Notes: generated by a model from the letters alone, not told the origin. 64,000 bases of DNA from Eggerthellaceae bacterium (GCA_022791455.1 JAAVZC010000006.1:113635-177634); one strand, 5' to 3'. Numbered from the stretch's first letter, positions 33,111-42,876 are shown. Numbers and translations are program-made.

Positions 33111-34577
33111 TTAGCCGAAGAGGAGCTCCCTTTCTTCGCCGGTTAGGGCGGCTCGGGCTTGGTCTCGCAGGTTGTTCACGCCGATGAAGAACTGGCGCAT
33201 CATCACCACCATGAGGTAGCGGCCCTTCGCCGTGAGCGTCAGCTCGTACTCGTTGTCGGTGGCGAAAGCGCCGCACGCGCGCATGAAGGCCATTTCGGCC
33301 ATAAGCCCGCGCTCCACCGTCATGCCGAAGTCCCGCTCGAAGGCCTTCTTGTCCAGCCGCAGGCCAAAGAGCTGCATCATGAAGCGATAGCGCATGCGCT
33401 CCCGCAGGCCGAATTGGGTCTTCCCCATCATGGACATGCGGCCGCTCTCGATGGCGGCGTTGTAGTCCTTCACCGAGAACGTGTTCACAAACAAGTTGCT
33501 GCCCAGGTAGGTGATGCCGCCGGAACCGATGGCGGGGTACTCCTCGTAATCCACCACGTACTCGTCGATCATCGGCTGCTGGGCCACCGGAACCTCGGCC
33601 ACGCCGTCCATGGGCTCCACCAGCACCGTCGCGGGGGCCAGCGGCTCGCCGGGGGCGGGCACCTTGATGTACTCGCGGCGCTCCCCTTCGCGCACATGGG
33701 CATCGCGCGCCAGCACGGGGCGGCGGTTGAACGTCCAGGCGCTGCCGAAGTTGAACAGGCCCTTTTCGCCTTGCTCGCCCTCGGGGCCGGTGTAAATGCC
33801 CGGCACCTCGTCGGTGAGCAGCGACGTGATAATCTCGTAGAAGCGCGCCTCGCGCTCGTAGTCCACCTTGCCCACGGTGCGCGCTAGCGACCGCTCCACC
33901 GACGGCGACGCCATCAGCGGGTAGAAGGTGGTCTGGCTGGCACCGGACTCGATGACCATCTCAATATCGTGCACCAGCGTGTCTTCGGTCTGAGCCGGGA
34001 AGTTGAAGATCATGTCGGCGTTCATGGACACGAAGTACGGGCTGGCCTCGCCGATGCGCTCAAGAATCTCCTGGCCGCAACCGTATTTGTCGTAGCGGTC
34101 CATCTGCTTCAGCAGGTCGTCGTCGAAGGACTGCACGCCCACGGACAGCCGCTGCACGCGCCCTTTCAGCTTCTCCAGATAGCTGGGAATGAGGTGGTTG
34201 GGGTTGGTCTCGCTGGACACTTCTTTAATAGAGAAGGTCTCGCGCGCCAGGTCGATGGTCTCGCACAGCTCGTCCAGCATGATGGTGGGGGTGCCGCCGC
34301 CAATGTAGACGCTGTCGAAGTCGTAGCCCAGCTCCTTCAGCATCATCATTTCCTTGCGCATGTTGGCGAAGTAGGGCCGCGCGCGGTCCTCGCTGAAGGG
34401 GAAGCGGTTGAAGGAACAGTAGGGGCACAGGCGCTCGCAGAACGGAACGTGCATGTAGAGCATGTAATGCTGCCCCGGCTGCGGCGCGGGCATGCGCTCG
34501 TCGGCGCAGGGGGCAAGCTTCAGATACTGCTTGGTGGTCTCACGCACCACCGTAGAAAGCAAGCGTTCGCTGAGCAT
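33111..34577 (-). CDS. HemN/HemW-like radical SAM protein
   Basis: A 488-residue radical SAM enzyme of the coproporphyrinogen III oxidase-like family. The [4Fe-4S]/SAM motif is CERLCPYC (CX3CX2C) after YMHVPF, then YIGGGTPTIMLDEL, ETNPNHL and RLSVGVQSFDDDLLKQMDR, all typical of HemN/HemW; the C-terminal 150 residues form a HemN_C-like region. It could be a haem chaperone (HemW), an oxygen-independent coproporphyrinogen oxidase or a haem-degrading relative. No other haem genes are close. GAAAGGAAC precedes the ATG. Confidence 0.87.
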   Translation of the reverse strand: MLSERLLSTVVRETTKQYLKLAPCADERMPAPQPGQHYMLYMHVPFCERLCPYCSFNRFPFSEDRARPYFANMRKEMMMLKELGYDFDSVYIGGGTPTIMLDELCETIDLARETFSIKEVSSETNPNHLIPSYLEKLKGRVQRLSVGVQSFDDDLLKQMDRYDKYGCGQEILERIGEASPYFVSMNADMIFNFPAQTEDTLVHDIEMVIESGASQTTFYPLMASPSVERSLARTVGKVDYEREARFYEIITSLLTDEVPGIYTGPEGEQGEKGLFNFGSAWTFNRRPVLARDAHVREGERREYIKVPAPGEPLAPATVLVEPMDGVAEVPVAQQPMIDEYVVDYEEYPAIGSGGITYLGSNLFVNTFSVKDYNAAIESGRMSMMGKTQFGLRERMRYRFMMQLFGLRLDKKAFERDFGMTVERGLMAEMAFMRACGAFATDNEYELTLTAKGRYLMVVMMRQFFIGVNNLRDQARAALTGEERELLFG

Positions 34578-34609
34578 GTTGTTCCTTTCGTTACTCTTTC
34601 GCAGCCGAG

Positions 34610-34651
34610 AGATCCTTCGACTCCGGGCTTCGCCCTCCGCTCAGGATGACA
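34610..34651. repeat. Half copy of the palindromic repeat
   Basis: AGATCCTTCGACTCCGGG-CTTCG-CCCTCCGCTCAGGATGACAA pattern, one half of the family element, between the purD stop and the radical SAM gene start. Confidence 0.75.
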
Positions 34652-34656
34652 ACCGT

Positions 34657-35949
34657 TTAGGCCAAAGTATCCAAAAACTCCTGCGCTTTGCGGCCGATGT
34701 CGTGGCGGTATTGTTTGCCTTCGAAGTTGATGAGGTCGCAGGCTTCGTAGGCCAGTTCGCGCGCCTCTTCGAAAGTCTTGCCGTGGGCCACTACGTTCAG
34801 CACGCGGCCGCCGTTGGTGAGCAGCTCGCCGTCGGCGTTGCGCTTGGTGCCGGCGTGGAACACCACCACGCCGTCCAGGTCTTCCGCCTCTTCGATGCCC
34901 AGGATCACCTTCCCCTTCTCGTAAGATCCGGGGTAACCCTCGCTGGCCAGCACCACGCAGACCACCCAGTCGTCAGTCCAGCGCAGGTCGATGTCGCCGT
35001 CGCGGCCCTCGGCCACCGCCAGCATGATCTGGGCCAGGTCGCTTTCCAGCTGCGGAAGCACCACCTGGGTTTCCGGATCGCCGAAGCGGGCGTTGAATTC
35101 CACCACTTTCGGACCCTGCGGCGTGAGCATGAAGCCGCCGTAGAGGGTGCCGCGGTAGTCCAGCCCGAAGGGCTCGCGCGCGGTTGCAGCGGCGGCGCGG
35201 GCCATGATGTCCTCCATGGCCGCCATCTCTTCCGCAGAGACAATCGGCACCGGCGAGTACACGCCCATGCCGCCCGTGTTGGGACCGGCGTCGCCGTCGA
35301 AGGCGCGCTTGTGGTCCTGCGCCGCCACCATGGGGTGCGACGTGCCGTTGGTGACGAAGGAAAGCAGCGAGCACTCCGGCCCGGTCATGCACTCCTCGAT
35401 GACCACCGTGTGCCCAGCGTCGCCGAACGCGCCGGCGAAGCACTCGCGCACCGCTTCTTCGGCATCTTCCAGCTCTTCCGCCACCACGACGCCCTTGCCC
35501 GCCGCCAGGCCGTCCGCCTTGATGACGATGGGAGCGCCCTGCTCGCGCACGTAGGCCAGTGCGTCGGCTTCGTTGTCGAACACCGCATAGGCGGCAGTGG
35601 GAATGTTGTTGTCCAGCATGAACTGCTTGGAATAGGCCTTCGAGCCCTCCAGTTGGGCGCCGTCGGCGTTGGGGCCGAACACCGGCACGCCGGCGGCCCG
35701 CAGCGCATCGGCCACACCCGCCACCAGCGGCGCCTCGGGGCCGATGACCACCAGCCCGATGTTGCGCTCCTGCACGAACGCCAGCACCGCGGCGGCGTCC
35801 ATCATGTCCAGGCTCGGCACGTTTTCGGCAATGTCGGCAGTGCCGCCGTTGCCCGGCGCCACGTACAGCACGTCCACCGTGGGCGACTTCGCCAAAGACC
35901 AGGTTATGGCATGCTCGCGGCCACCAGAACCCAACACTAAAACATTCAC
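34657..35949 (-). CDS. purD: Phosphoribosylamine-glycine ligase
   Basis: PurD (430 residues) is the ATP-grasp ligase that makes GAR. The canonical start MNVLVLGSGGREHA is encoded from a GTG at 35949; the ATP-grasp core has VIKADGLAAGKGVVV and the metal site FNARFGDPETQ. The GTG is one base after the purA stop, and its ribosome site GGGGAG lies inside the end of purA, so translation is coupled. All family blocks are intact and the length is normal. Confidence 0.97.
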   Translation of the reverse strand: MNVLVLGSGGREHAITWSLAKSPTVDVLYVAPGNGGTADIAENVPSLDMMDAAAVLAFVQERNIGLVVIGPEAPLVAGVADALRAAGVPVFGPNADGAQLEGSKAYSKQFMLDNNIPTAAYAVFDNEADALAYVREQGAPIVIKADGLAAGKGVVVAEELEDAEEAVRECFAGAFGDAGHTVVIEECMTGPECSLLSFVTNGTSHPMVAAQDHKRAFDGDAGPNTGGMGVYSPVPIVSAEEMAAMEDIMARAAAATAREPFGLDYRGTLYGGFMLTPQGPKVVEFNARFGDPETQVVLPQLESDLAQIMLAVAEGRDGDIDLRWTDDWVVCVVLASEGYPGSYEKGKVILGIEEAEDLDGVVVFHAGTKRNADGELLTNGGRVLNVVAHGKTFEEARELAYEACDLINFEGKQYRHDIGRKAQEFLDTLA

Positions 35950-35950
35950 G

Positions 35951-37267
35951 TTACTCTCCCCAACCTCGGAAAATGGTCTGATCTCTATCGGGGCCGACGG
36001 CGATGATGGTGATGGGCACGCCGGTCACTTCCTCCAGGTACTCCACGTATTTCTGCGCGTTCTCCGGCAGCTCTTCCCAGCTACGGCATGCGGTGATGTC
36101 CACGTCCTTCCAACCGGGCAGCTCCACGTACACCGGTTTCGCGTGAAACAACACGCTCTGCTGCATGGGGAAGTAGTCGTAGCGCTCGCCGTCGCATTCG
36201 TAAGCCACGCACACTTTGATGGTGTCGAAGGCGGAGAGCACGTCCAGCTTCGTGAGGGCCACGTCGGTCAGGCCGTTCACCTCGGCGGCGTAGCGGCCAA
36301 TAACCGCATCGAACCATCCGCAGCGGCGCTTGCGGCCGGTGGTCACGCCGAATTCGTGGCCCACCGAGCACAGGGTCTCGCCGTCGATGGCGTCCTGGCC
36401 GGTGCCGCCGTCTTCCGGAAACGTCAGCTCTGTGGGGAAGGGGCCGCCGCCCACGCGAGTGACGTAGGCTTTCTCGATGCCCAGCACCCGGTCCATGGCC
36501 TTCGGGCCCACGCCGGTGCCGGTGCAAGCGCCGCCGGCGCAGCAGGACGAAGAGGTCACATAGGGGTAGGTGCCGTGGTCGATGTCCAGCAGCGTGCCCT
36601 GGGCGCCCTCGAACAGGATGGACTTCCCTTCGCGGCGCGCCTGGTTCAGCAGCTGCGCGGTTTCGGCCATGTAGGGGCGCAGGATGTGGGCGTAAGGCAG
36701 GTACTCTTCGCAGATCTCCTCCACCGTGTAAGTGTGCAGGCCGTAGATCTTTTCCAGAATGGGGTTCTTCTGGGCCAGCACCGCCTCCAGCTTCATACGG
36801 AAGACGCGATCGTCCATGAGGTCCTGAATGCGGATGCCCTTGCGCCCCATCTTGTCTTGGTAACAGGGACCGATGCCGCGCTTGGTGGTGCCAATCTGGT
36901 TGCTGCCCAGGCGCTTCTCGTCGGCGCCGTCCAGGTCTTTGTGGTAGGGCATGATGACGTGGGCGTCGCAGCTGATCTTCAGCTTGTCACAGGAGATGCC
37001 CTCTGCCTGCAGCATGGCCATTTCCTTCACCAGAACGCCGGGGTCCACCACCACGCCGTTGCCGATGACCGGCGTGCAATCCGGGTACATGACGCCGGAG
37101 GGCATGAGGTGCAGCGCCAGCTTCTTGTCGCCATGGATGACGGTGTGACCGGCGTTGTTGCCGCCTTGGAAACGCACCACGTAATCGTAGTCGTGGGCGA
37201 TGAGGTCGGTGATCTTTCCCTTGCCTTCGTCGCCCCACTGGGCGCCGACCAGAACTGTGCTGGGCAT
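35951..37267 (-). CDS. purA: Adenylosuccinate synthetase
   Basis: PurA (438 residues) makes adenylosuccinate from IMP, Asp and GTP. Motifs: the P-loop-like GAQWGDEGKGK at residue 8, GGNNAGHT near 38 and QLNQARREGKSILFEGAQGTLLDIDHGTYPYVTSS-type region; these are intact. The ATG at 37267 has GAAAGGAC upstream; the in-frame extension to 37303 is dropped. It is the first gene of a purA-purD operon; the product of PurA is the substrate of PurB at 6.6 kb. Confidence 0.97.
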   Translation of the reverse strand: MPSTVLVGAQWGDEGKGKITDLIAHDYDYVVRFQGGNNAGHTVIHGDKKLALHLMPSGVMYPDCTPVIGNGVVVDPGVLVKEMAMLQAEGISCDKLKISCDAHVIMPYHKDLDGADEKRLGSNQIGTTKRGIGPCYQDKMGRKGIRIQDLMDDRVFRMKLEAVLAQKNPILEKIYGLHTYTVEEICEEYLPYAHILRPYMAETAQLLNQARREGKSILFEGAQGTLLDIDHGTYPYVTSSSCCAGGACTGTGVGPKAMDRVLGIEKAYVTRVGGGPFPTELTFPEDGGTGQDAIDGETLCSVGHEFGVTTGRKRRCGWFDAVIGRYAAEVNGLTDVALTKLDVLSAFDTIKVCVAYECDGERYDYFPMQQSVLFHAKPVYVELPGWKDVDITACRSWEELPENAQKYVEYLEEVTGVPITIIAVGPDRDQTIFRGWGE

Positions 37268-37321
37268 GGCCTGTCCTTTCGTAGCGCAGGGAAACCCCTG
37301 CAAAGAAGCTCTTCTTCTGTA

Positions 37322-37355
37322 GGTTCCGACGGTTCGTCCGAACCCGCCGATTATA
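37322..37355 (-). promoter_or_regulatory. purA promoter -10 box and initial hairpin
   Basis: TATAAT on the minus strand (37350-37355) is followed at about +1 by a near-perfect hairpin GGTTCGGACG-AAC-CGTCGGAACC (37344-37322). No clear -35 box. The hairpin may stabilise or control the 5' end. Confidence 0.5.
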
Positions 37356-37378
37356 GTACGAAACCAGGGCGTTTTCCC

Positions 37379-39625
37379 CTACAGCGCCACAAGGCTGGCG
37401 GTTGGCTCGGCGGCTTGCAGGGCGTCGACCACTTCGCGGTGGCAGGTCATCACAATCACCTGGCGGTGGCGCGCCAATTCCGCAAGCGCGCGGGCGGCGC
37501 CGGCGCGGCGGGAGGCGTCGAAGTTCACCAGGATGTCGTCCGCCAGAACGGGAACGGAAGCCCCCACGTTGTCGGCCACGATGAGCAGCGCGATGCGCAT
37601 GGCCAGGTACAGCTGCTGGCAGGTGCCCAGCGACAGCTGCAGCACGTTGCGGGTTTGGCCCAGTTCGTCGGCCACCTGCAGATCGCCTTCGGGGGTGGGG
37701 CTCACCGCCGTCCAGCGGCCGTCGGTCATGAGCGCCAGGAAGCGGCCGGCCATGCGGTACACCTCCGGCTGGCTCTTCGACTCCCACCGGGTGATGGAGG
37801 CCTCCAACAGGCGTCGCGCCAGAAGCAGGCGGGCGAATTCGCGGTTGGAGTCTTTGATGCGGGTCTCCACCTCTTGCAGCTGCAGCTTCGCGCGGTCGAA
37901 ATCGTGGGCACGGCGGCCCTGCGCCAGCACTTCTGTGAGGGAGCCGAACTGCGCGTTCAGGGAATTGGCCGCTTCCACCAGGCCGTCGCGGTTGGCGATG
38001 CGGCGGGCCAGCTCTGCCTCCATATCCTCGAGCGTTGCATCCGAGGCCACGCCGGCCCGTTGCCGCTGCTCCGCGGCAGTGGCGGCTAGCTCGCTGTCGC
38101 GGCGGCGCAGGTCGGCCAGGCGCGCGGCGGCGGCCTTGCGGGTTTGCAGGTCCAGCGCCATTTCCGCCCGCACCGTGCGCGCTTCGTCCAACAACGCCAG
38201 CGCCCCGTCCAAGGACCCGGCCGCTTCCCCCAGCCCCGCCTCTTCCAACTGCTGGGCCACTTCGGTTTCCAAATCTCGCTCCGCTTGGCGGCAGGATTCC
38301 AGCTTCTTCTGGTCTTGCACCATAACCCACCGGGCGTCCTCCCGTTGGGATTCGCGGTCCACCCCGGGCGAGGGACGAAAGATGAGAACGAAAGCTCCCA
38401 CGGCCATGATCAGGGAAAATAGGACAAGCGCCACCCCAAGCGTCCAGATGGTGAGGTGGGTGGTGGCGTACCCGCTGGTGATGAGGGCGATGCCGCAGAT
38501 GAGGAACAGTGCCGGCAGGCCCACGGCGAACAGCGTGCGCATGAGCCGTACCTTGTCGGCCGCGCTGCGGCGGTGGCGGCCGCCGCTTGCAGCGCCTTCT
38601 CGCTCCCCTGCCGCTTCTGCCAGCACGTCGTAGGCGGCCTTCGATGCGGAGAAATGGTCGCGCGCAACGTCGGTAGAGGAGGCCAACCGCTGCAGCCGCG
38701 ATTGCTGGCGGGCCACCATTTCCCGCAGCTGGCGCTCTTCGCCGCCGGTGAGGTGGGCCAGCGTGGAGCCGATGGATGCCTCTTTCACGCGGTACGCTTC
38801 GGCGGCGTCCGTCCGCTCCGCCTCGCGCTGGGAGCGCTCTTGGGCGATGGCGGCGCGCTCCTCCTCCACCCGGCGCACCGTGGCCACGGCGGCGGTCAGC
38901 GCGTCGGTCGCATCGTTCAGCCGCGCCAGCCGCTCGGCCAAGTCTTGCCGTTGCGGCTCCAGCTCGCGCAGCTCCCGTTCCTGGTCGCACAGCCGCTCCG
39001 CTTCTTCGCCGGCCGCCTTCACCTGCGCTCGCAGCTGCGCACGCTCCTCCCCCAGCCGCACAAGCGACTGGTCGCACGCGGCGCTGCGAGAGGTGAACTC
39101 CGCCAGTCGCTCGTTCACAGCGCGCAGAGCCAGAGCGGGGCTCGCCCCCGTGCCCGACCCCGCCGTGAGCAACTTCGAGGTAATATCCGGCGTGGAGCGC
39201 AACGAGCGCAACTCGTCGCTGTTCAGGGAAAAGATGGTGCGGAAGGTTTCGCGGTCGATGTCGGCCACCAGCCGCTCGTCCCCCACCAGGCCGTCGGCGT
39301 TGCGAGCGCGGGAAAGTTCACGCAAGGGCGCCTCTTCGAACCCGGGCACCCCGCTGCGCTCGGCGAACATCAGACTGCCGGCGCGCTCGCCATCCTGTGG
39401 CTTGTAGGTGTTGCGGCGGCCCCGGGCGTCCTCCCAGCCGAACAGCACGCCGCCCACGAACGCGGCCAGGGTGCTCTTCCCCGCCTCGTTCGCGCCGAAC
39501 ACAATGTTGAGTCCCTGGCCGAAGGGCCCCACCACCTTGCTCGCCACCGCGCCGAACCGCGCGATGGAGGCGTACTTCAGGTACGGCGCATGGGCCAGGG
39601 CGTCGGTCAGCAGGCGCTCGCTCAT
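37379..39625 (-). CDS. YhaN-like AAA ATPase (SMC/Rad50-type)
   Basis: A 748-residue ATPase of the Rad50/SbcC-like YhaN group. Walker A FGANEAGKSTL lies near residue 40, long coiled coils rich in Glu, Arg and Ala follow, two adjacent membrane helices lie near 410-470 (LFAVGLPALFLICGIALI and WTLGVALVLFSLIMAVGAF), and the C-terminal Walker B/D-loop is VPVLADDILVNFDASR. Membrane helices inside the coiled coil are known in YhaN. The ATG at 39625 overlaps the upstream nuclease stop by four bases (ATGA); the much longer open frame to 40255 is a shadow of that gene. Confidence 0.88.
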   Translation of the reverse strand: MSERLLTDALAHAPYLKYASIARFGAVASKVVGPFGQGLNIVFGANEAGKSTLAAFVGGVLFGWEDARGRRNTYKPQDGERAGSLMFAERSGVPGFEEAPLRELSRARNADGLVGDERLVADIDRETFRTIFSLNSDELRSLRSTPDITSKLLTAGSGTGASPALALRAVNERLAEFTSRSAACDQSLVRLGEERAQLRAQVKAAGEEAERLCDQERELRELEPQRQDLAERLARLNDATDALTAAVATVRRVEEERAAIAQERSQREAERTDAAEAYRVKEASIGSTLAHLTGGEERQLREMVARQQSRLQRLASSTDVARDHFSASKAAYDVLAEAAGEREGAASGGRHRRSAADKVRLMRTLFAVGLPALFLICGIALITSGYATTHLTIWTLGVALVLFSLIMAVGAFVLIFRPSPGVDRESQREDARWVMVQDQKKLESCRQAERDLETEVAQQLEEAGLGEAAGSLDGALALLDEARTVRAEMALDLQTRKAAAARLADLRRRDSELAATAAEQRQRAGVASDATLEDMEAELARRIANRDGLVEAANSLNAQFGSLTEVLAQGRRAHDFDRAKLQLQEVETRIKDSNREFARLLLARRLLEASITRWESKSQPEVYRMAGRFLALMTDGRWTAVSPTPEGDLQVADELGQTRNVLQLSLGTCQQLYLAMRIALLIVADNVGASVPVLADDILVNFDASRRAGAARALAELARHRQVIVMTCHREVVDALQAAEPTASLVAL

Positions 39626-40896
39626 CGCCCCTCCTCCGCCAGCAACAGATCCAACACCAAGTCTTCGGCCGATTCCGCCAGCTCGTCGACGTCGTCGATG
39701 ACACCGGCGGGCATGGGCAGGTTGTTCCGCAGAAACTCCTCCTGCAGATAGCTTATCTGCCCGGTGCGGTCTTCCCGCAGGCTTTCCGAAGCGGACAGCA
39801 TCACCGCCGGGAACAAGCCTTCCTCTTGCAACAGGCCCTTGTCCAGCGGCAGCGCGGTCTCGTCGATGAGCGCGTCGCAGAAGAAATCGCGATAGGAATC
39901 GTTCAGCTGCAGCCGCAGGTCCTCCAGCACGCCGGGGCGGCGCAGTACCTCGTGCAGCGGCGTTTTGCCCGTCAGGGTGATGCGGGTGGTCATCTGCTCG
40001 CAATGGGCGCGGCCGTTCACGGCGAAAAGCCGGCGCATTACCTGCGCCACTACGTCCGGCAGGGCGCGGCATTCGGAGATGTCCTCGCGCAGCAGCTCCC
40101 ACACCACGCTTGCGGTGGGGACGAACTCGGCCACATTGGGCAGCCCCTCTTCCAATGTCACCACGCATACGCCGCGCTTGCCGGTTTCGCGGATGTCGCG
40201 CCCTTGGATGCAGCCGGGAAACACCAGCTTGGGGTCGGTTTCGCTGTCGCGCCACGGCTGATGGATGTGGCCCAGCGCCCAGTAGTCGAAACCGGCGTGC
40301 AGCAGTTCCAGCGGATTGGCCGGCGCCTTCACCGGGTCCAGATGCAATCCGGTGTGCAGCACCCCCACGCCAAACGGGGCTTCAGACGCTTCCGGTCCCA
40401 GCGCCTCGTTGGCGGCGGCGCGGGTAAGCCCCCAAGCAATGTCGTCATCGCCGGACCACACGCGGTTGTAGTAGCTGCGGCCTCCCAGCACGCACAGCGG
40501 CTGACCGTCGCGGCGGAACAGGGTGAAGTCGGGCCGGTCGGGCGAGAACAGGTAGCTGGAAGCGGGAAGTTCGCCGAAGTCCTGCCGCCAACTGGTGTAG
40601 GGGTCATGGTTGCCGGTGCACAGATATAGCGGAATACCCGCCGCGTCCAGCCGTCGGCAGCCTTCGAAGAAGCGGGCGTAGTCGCGATAGGAGGCGCGGG
40701 CCTGGTCGAAAATATCGCCGGCCATCACCACGAAGTCCACCTTGCGCTCAAGGGCCAGGTCGATCGTGCGATCGTAGGCCTGGCCGATGGAGTCCGCCAG
40801 CCGGTCCGCCCATTCCGGGGACAGCTCCCGCAAGCCGCGGAAGGGCGCGCCCAGGTGTAGGTCGGCGGCGTGGAGGAATGTGAGCTTCTCAGGCAT
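39622..40896 (-). CDS. SbcD/YhaO-like DNA repair exonuclease
   Basis: A 424-residue calcineurin-like metallophosphoesterase. It has the five motif set of SbcD/Mre11: FLHAADLHLG, VMAGDIFDQ, CTGNHDPY, a central VLHTGLH and GHIHQP. It should be the nuclease subunit of an Mre11-Rad50-type complex with the following YhaN-like ATPase (four-base overlap). The dnaB stop-to-start gap is only six bases, so it is in the same transcript as the replicative helicase. Confidence 0.93.
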   Translation of the reverse strand: MPEKLTFLHAADLHLGAPFRGLRELSPEWADRLADSIGQAYDRTIDLALERKVDFVVMAGDIFDQARASYRDYARFFEGCRRLDAAGIPLYLCTGNHDPYTSWRQDFGELPASSYLFSPDRPDFTLFRRDGQPLCVLGGRSYYNRVWSGDDDIAWGLTRAAANEALGPEASEAPFGVGVLHTGLHLDPVKAPANPLELLHAGFDYWALGHIHQPWRDSETDPKLVFPGCIQGRDIRETGKRGVCVVTLEEGLPNVAEFVPTASVVWELLREDISECRALPDVVAQVMRRLFAVNGRAHCEQMTTRITLTGKTPLHEVLRRPGVLEDLRLQLNDSYRDFFCDALIDETALPLDKGLLQEEGLFPAVMLSASESLREDRTGQISYLQEEFLRNNLPMPAGVIDDVDELAESAEDLVLDLLLAEEGR

Positions 40897-40902
40897 CGGC
40901 GA

Positions 40903-42363
40903 CTAGAAGCCCCTCCCGGGCATGGAGTCGTCGTAGAAATCCATGAACTTGGTGAACTCTGCCTGGAACGCCAGCGGAATGTCGCGGGTGGCGCCGTTGC
41001 GGTGCTTCGCCACAATGAGCTCCGCCTGACCCAAGTCCGGGCGGTCTTCGCTTTCCGCCTCCGCTTCGTCCATCGAGCGGTCGATGAACATGACGATGTC
41101 GGCGTCCTGCTCGATAGAGCCAGATTCGCGCAGGTCGGAAAGCATCGGGCGCTTCTTGCCGCGCATCTCCACGGCGCGGGAAAGCTGCGAGAGAGCAATG
41201 ACGGGCATGTCCATTTCCTTCGCCAGCACCTTCAGGCCGCGAGAGATTTCGCCTACCTCCACCGCGCGGTTGCCATCGCGGCGGGCGGCGGGCGGCTGCA
41301 TCAGCTGCAGGTAGTCGACGATGATCAGGCCCTTCTTCTCGCCCACAGCATGGCGCAGCTCGCGGCGGGCTTTGGCGCGCGCTTCCAGGATGGACAGGCC
41401 CGGGCTGTCGTCGATATACAGATCCAGCTGCGACAAGATGCCCGAGGCATCCGCCAGCGCGGCCCAGTCGGAATCTTGGATGCTGCCGGCGCGGATTTTC
41501 GAAAGGCTCAGGCAGGCTTCGGAGCAAAGCATACGCTGCATCAGCTGGCCGGCGGACATTTCCAACGAGAAGAACGCGACCGACACGCCAGTCTTCGCCG
41601 CGTTCACCGCCAGGTTCAGGGCGAATGAGGTTTTGCCGACGCCGGGGCGAGCAGCCAGAATGATGAGGTCGCCGCCGCGCAGGCCGTGAATGAGGGCGTC
41701 CACGTCGCGAAAACCCGTGGGCACGCCAGCGATGGCACCGCCCTGGGCGGAAAGCGCCACCAGCTCTTCGTACACGTCGTTGACCAGGGTGTCCGCCTTC
41801 ACGAAGGAGGAGCTCACGCGCTTTTCGGTCACATTAAAGAGGGTCTTCTCCGCTTCTTCTACCACCGAGTTCAAGTCGTCGGGGGCGTCGTAGGCCAGCG
41901 CGTTGATCTCGGCGGCGGCGAACACCAGCTCCCGCAGGATGGCGTTGCGCTTCACGATGTCGGTGTGGCGCTGCCAGTTGTTGAGGGCGTAGGTGTCCAT
42001 GGTGAGACCGATGAGGTAGTCGGCGCCACCCACGGAATCCAGCTGGCCCTTGGACTTCAGGGTGTCCGCCAGCACCAGCGGGTCCACGGGAATGCGGCGC
42101 AGCACCAGGTCCATGATGGACTCGAAGATGATGCGATGGGCTGGCCGGAAGAAGTTCTCCGGCTTCAGCTTCAGCACAATCTCTTCAGTAGCCTCGCTGT
42201 TCAGCATGCAGGCGGCCAGCACCGCTTCTTCCGCTTCCACATTCTGCGGCAGCTGCACTTGCTTGGCCGGGTCGACCGTCGCCGGCGCCTGGTTCCAGCC
42301 GCCATCGCGACCACGACCGCCGCCGCTTCCGCCCTGCCAATTCTGCCCATTATTGTTCGCCAT
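40903..42363 (-). CDS. dnaB: Replicative DNA helicase
   Basis: DnaB (486 residues): N-terminal domain from about 40 (PQNVEAEEAVLAACMLN), linker, and the RecA-like helicase domain with Walker A ARPGVGKTSFALNLA (about 210), the B motif LIIVDYLQLMQP and the DnaB family box SQLSRAVEMR. The Gly/Asn-rich first 30 residues are a low-complexity tail. The ATG at 42363 has GGGAG six bases upstream. It lies downstream of the rpsF-ssb-rpsR-rplI cluster, an arrangement common in bacteria. No intein is seen. Confidence 0.97.
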   Translation of the reverse strand: MANNNGQNWQGGSGGGRGRDGGWNQAPATVDPAKQVQLPQNVEAEEAVLAACMLNSEATEEIVLKLKPENFFRPAHRIIFESIMDLVLRRIPVDPLVLADTLKSKGQLDSVGGADYLIGLTMDTYALNNWQRHTDIVKRNAILRELVFAAAEINALAYDAPDDLNSVVEEAEKTLFNVTEKRVSSSFVKADTLVNDVYEELVALSAQGGAIAGVPTGFRDVDALIHGLRGGDLIILAARPGVGKTSFALNLAVNAAKTGVSVAFFSLEMSAGQLMQRMLCSEACLSLSKIRAGSIQDSDWAALADASGILSQLDLYIDDSPGLSILEARAKARRELRHAVGEKKGLIIVDYLQLMQPPAARRDGNRAVEVGEISRGLKVLAKEMDMPVIALSQLSRAVEMRGKKRPMLSDLRESGSIEQDADIVMFIDRSMDEAEAESEDRPDLGQAELIVAKHRNGATRDIPLAFQAEFTKFMDFYDDSMPGRGF

Positions 42364-42415
42364 GAAACACTCCCGATACCTCAATCCGTGGACTGAACAT
42401 TCTAGCGCAGAAACG

Positions 42416-42745
42416 CTACAACGCAGCTGCGATGGCGTCGGAGACGAACTGATTGAGCGATTCCTTTTTTGTGGCTGCAGCTATCGCCGCGGCGCGGTGC
42501 AATTCTGGGTTGATTCGCACGTTAAAGGAGCCCTTATAGGACTTCTCCGGAACCTTGCCCTTCTCGCGACAAAGCTCCAGGTAATCCTCAATCGCCTCGT
42601 GAAAAGCAGCCTCTATGCCACTGCTGCTCTCGGCTTCGAAATATACGCCGTCGCGCATTCCGACCACCGAGCCACAGAGGAGCCTCGCCTCGGCATCGTA
42701 TTCCACTGTCGCGCAATAGCCCTTATATGAAAGCACATTGCTCAT
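42416..42745 (-). CDS. HicB-family antitoxin-like protein (orphan)
   Basis: A 109-residue HicB-like protein: an N-terminal partial RNase H-like fold (YKGYCATVEYDAEARLLCG) and a C-terminal ribbon-helix-helix-type DNA-binding region (SFNVRINPELHRAAAIAAATKKESLNQFVSDAI). GGAGGAG lies five bases before the ATG. No hicA toxin ORF precedes or follows it: the gaps on both sides are too short. It sits between rplI and dnaB, breaking the usual cluster, and may be a solitary regulator. Confidence 0.87.
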   Translation of the reverse strand: MSNVLSYKGYCATVEYDAEARLLCGSVVGMRDGVYFEAESSSGIEAAFHEAIEDYLELCREKGKVPEKSYKGSFNVRINPELHRAAAIAAATKKESLNQFVSDAIAAAL

Positions 42746-42845
42746 GGCAACTCCTCCCCGTATGATTGTAACCATGATTCAGTTGCATCATGGTATCAGA
42801 GAGAGCTGCCAGTCTGGAACTAGCGCTGTATATTCGTCCCATCAA

Positions 42846-42876
42846 AAAGGCCGCCGAGGGGTTCTCGGCGGCCTTT
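42846..42876 (-). terminator. Terminator of the rpsF-ssb-rpsR-rplI operon
   Basis: Thirteen-base stem AAAGGCCGCCGAG/CTCGGCGGCCTTT with a five-base loop and TTTTT on the minus strand, 33 bases after rplI. Confidence 0.92.

Noticed and set aside
39626..40255. Extended N-terminus for the YhaN-like ATPase
   Set aside because: The extension is the shadow of the SbcD-like gene; the ATG at 39625 with a four-base ATGA overlap is the proper start.
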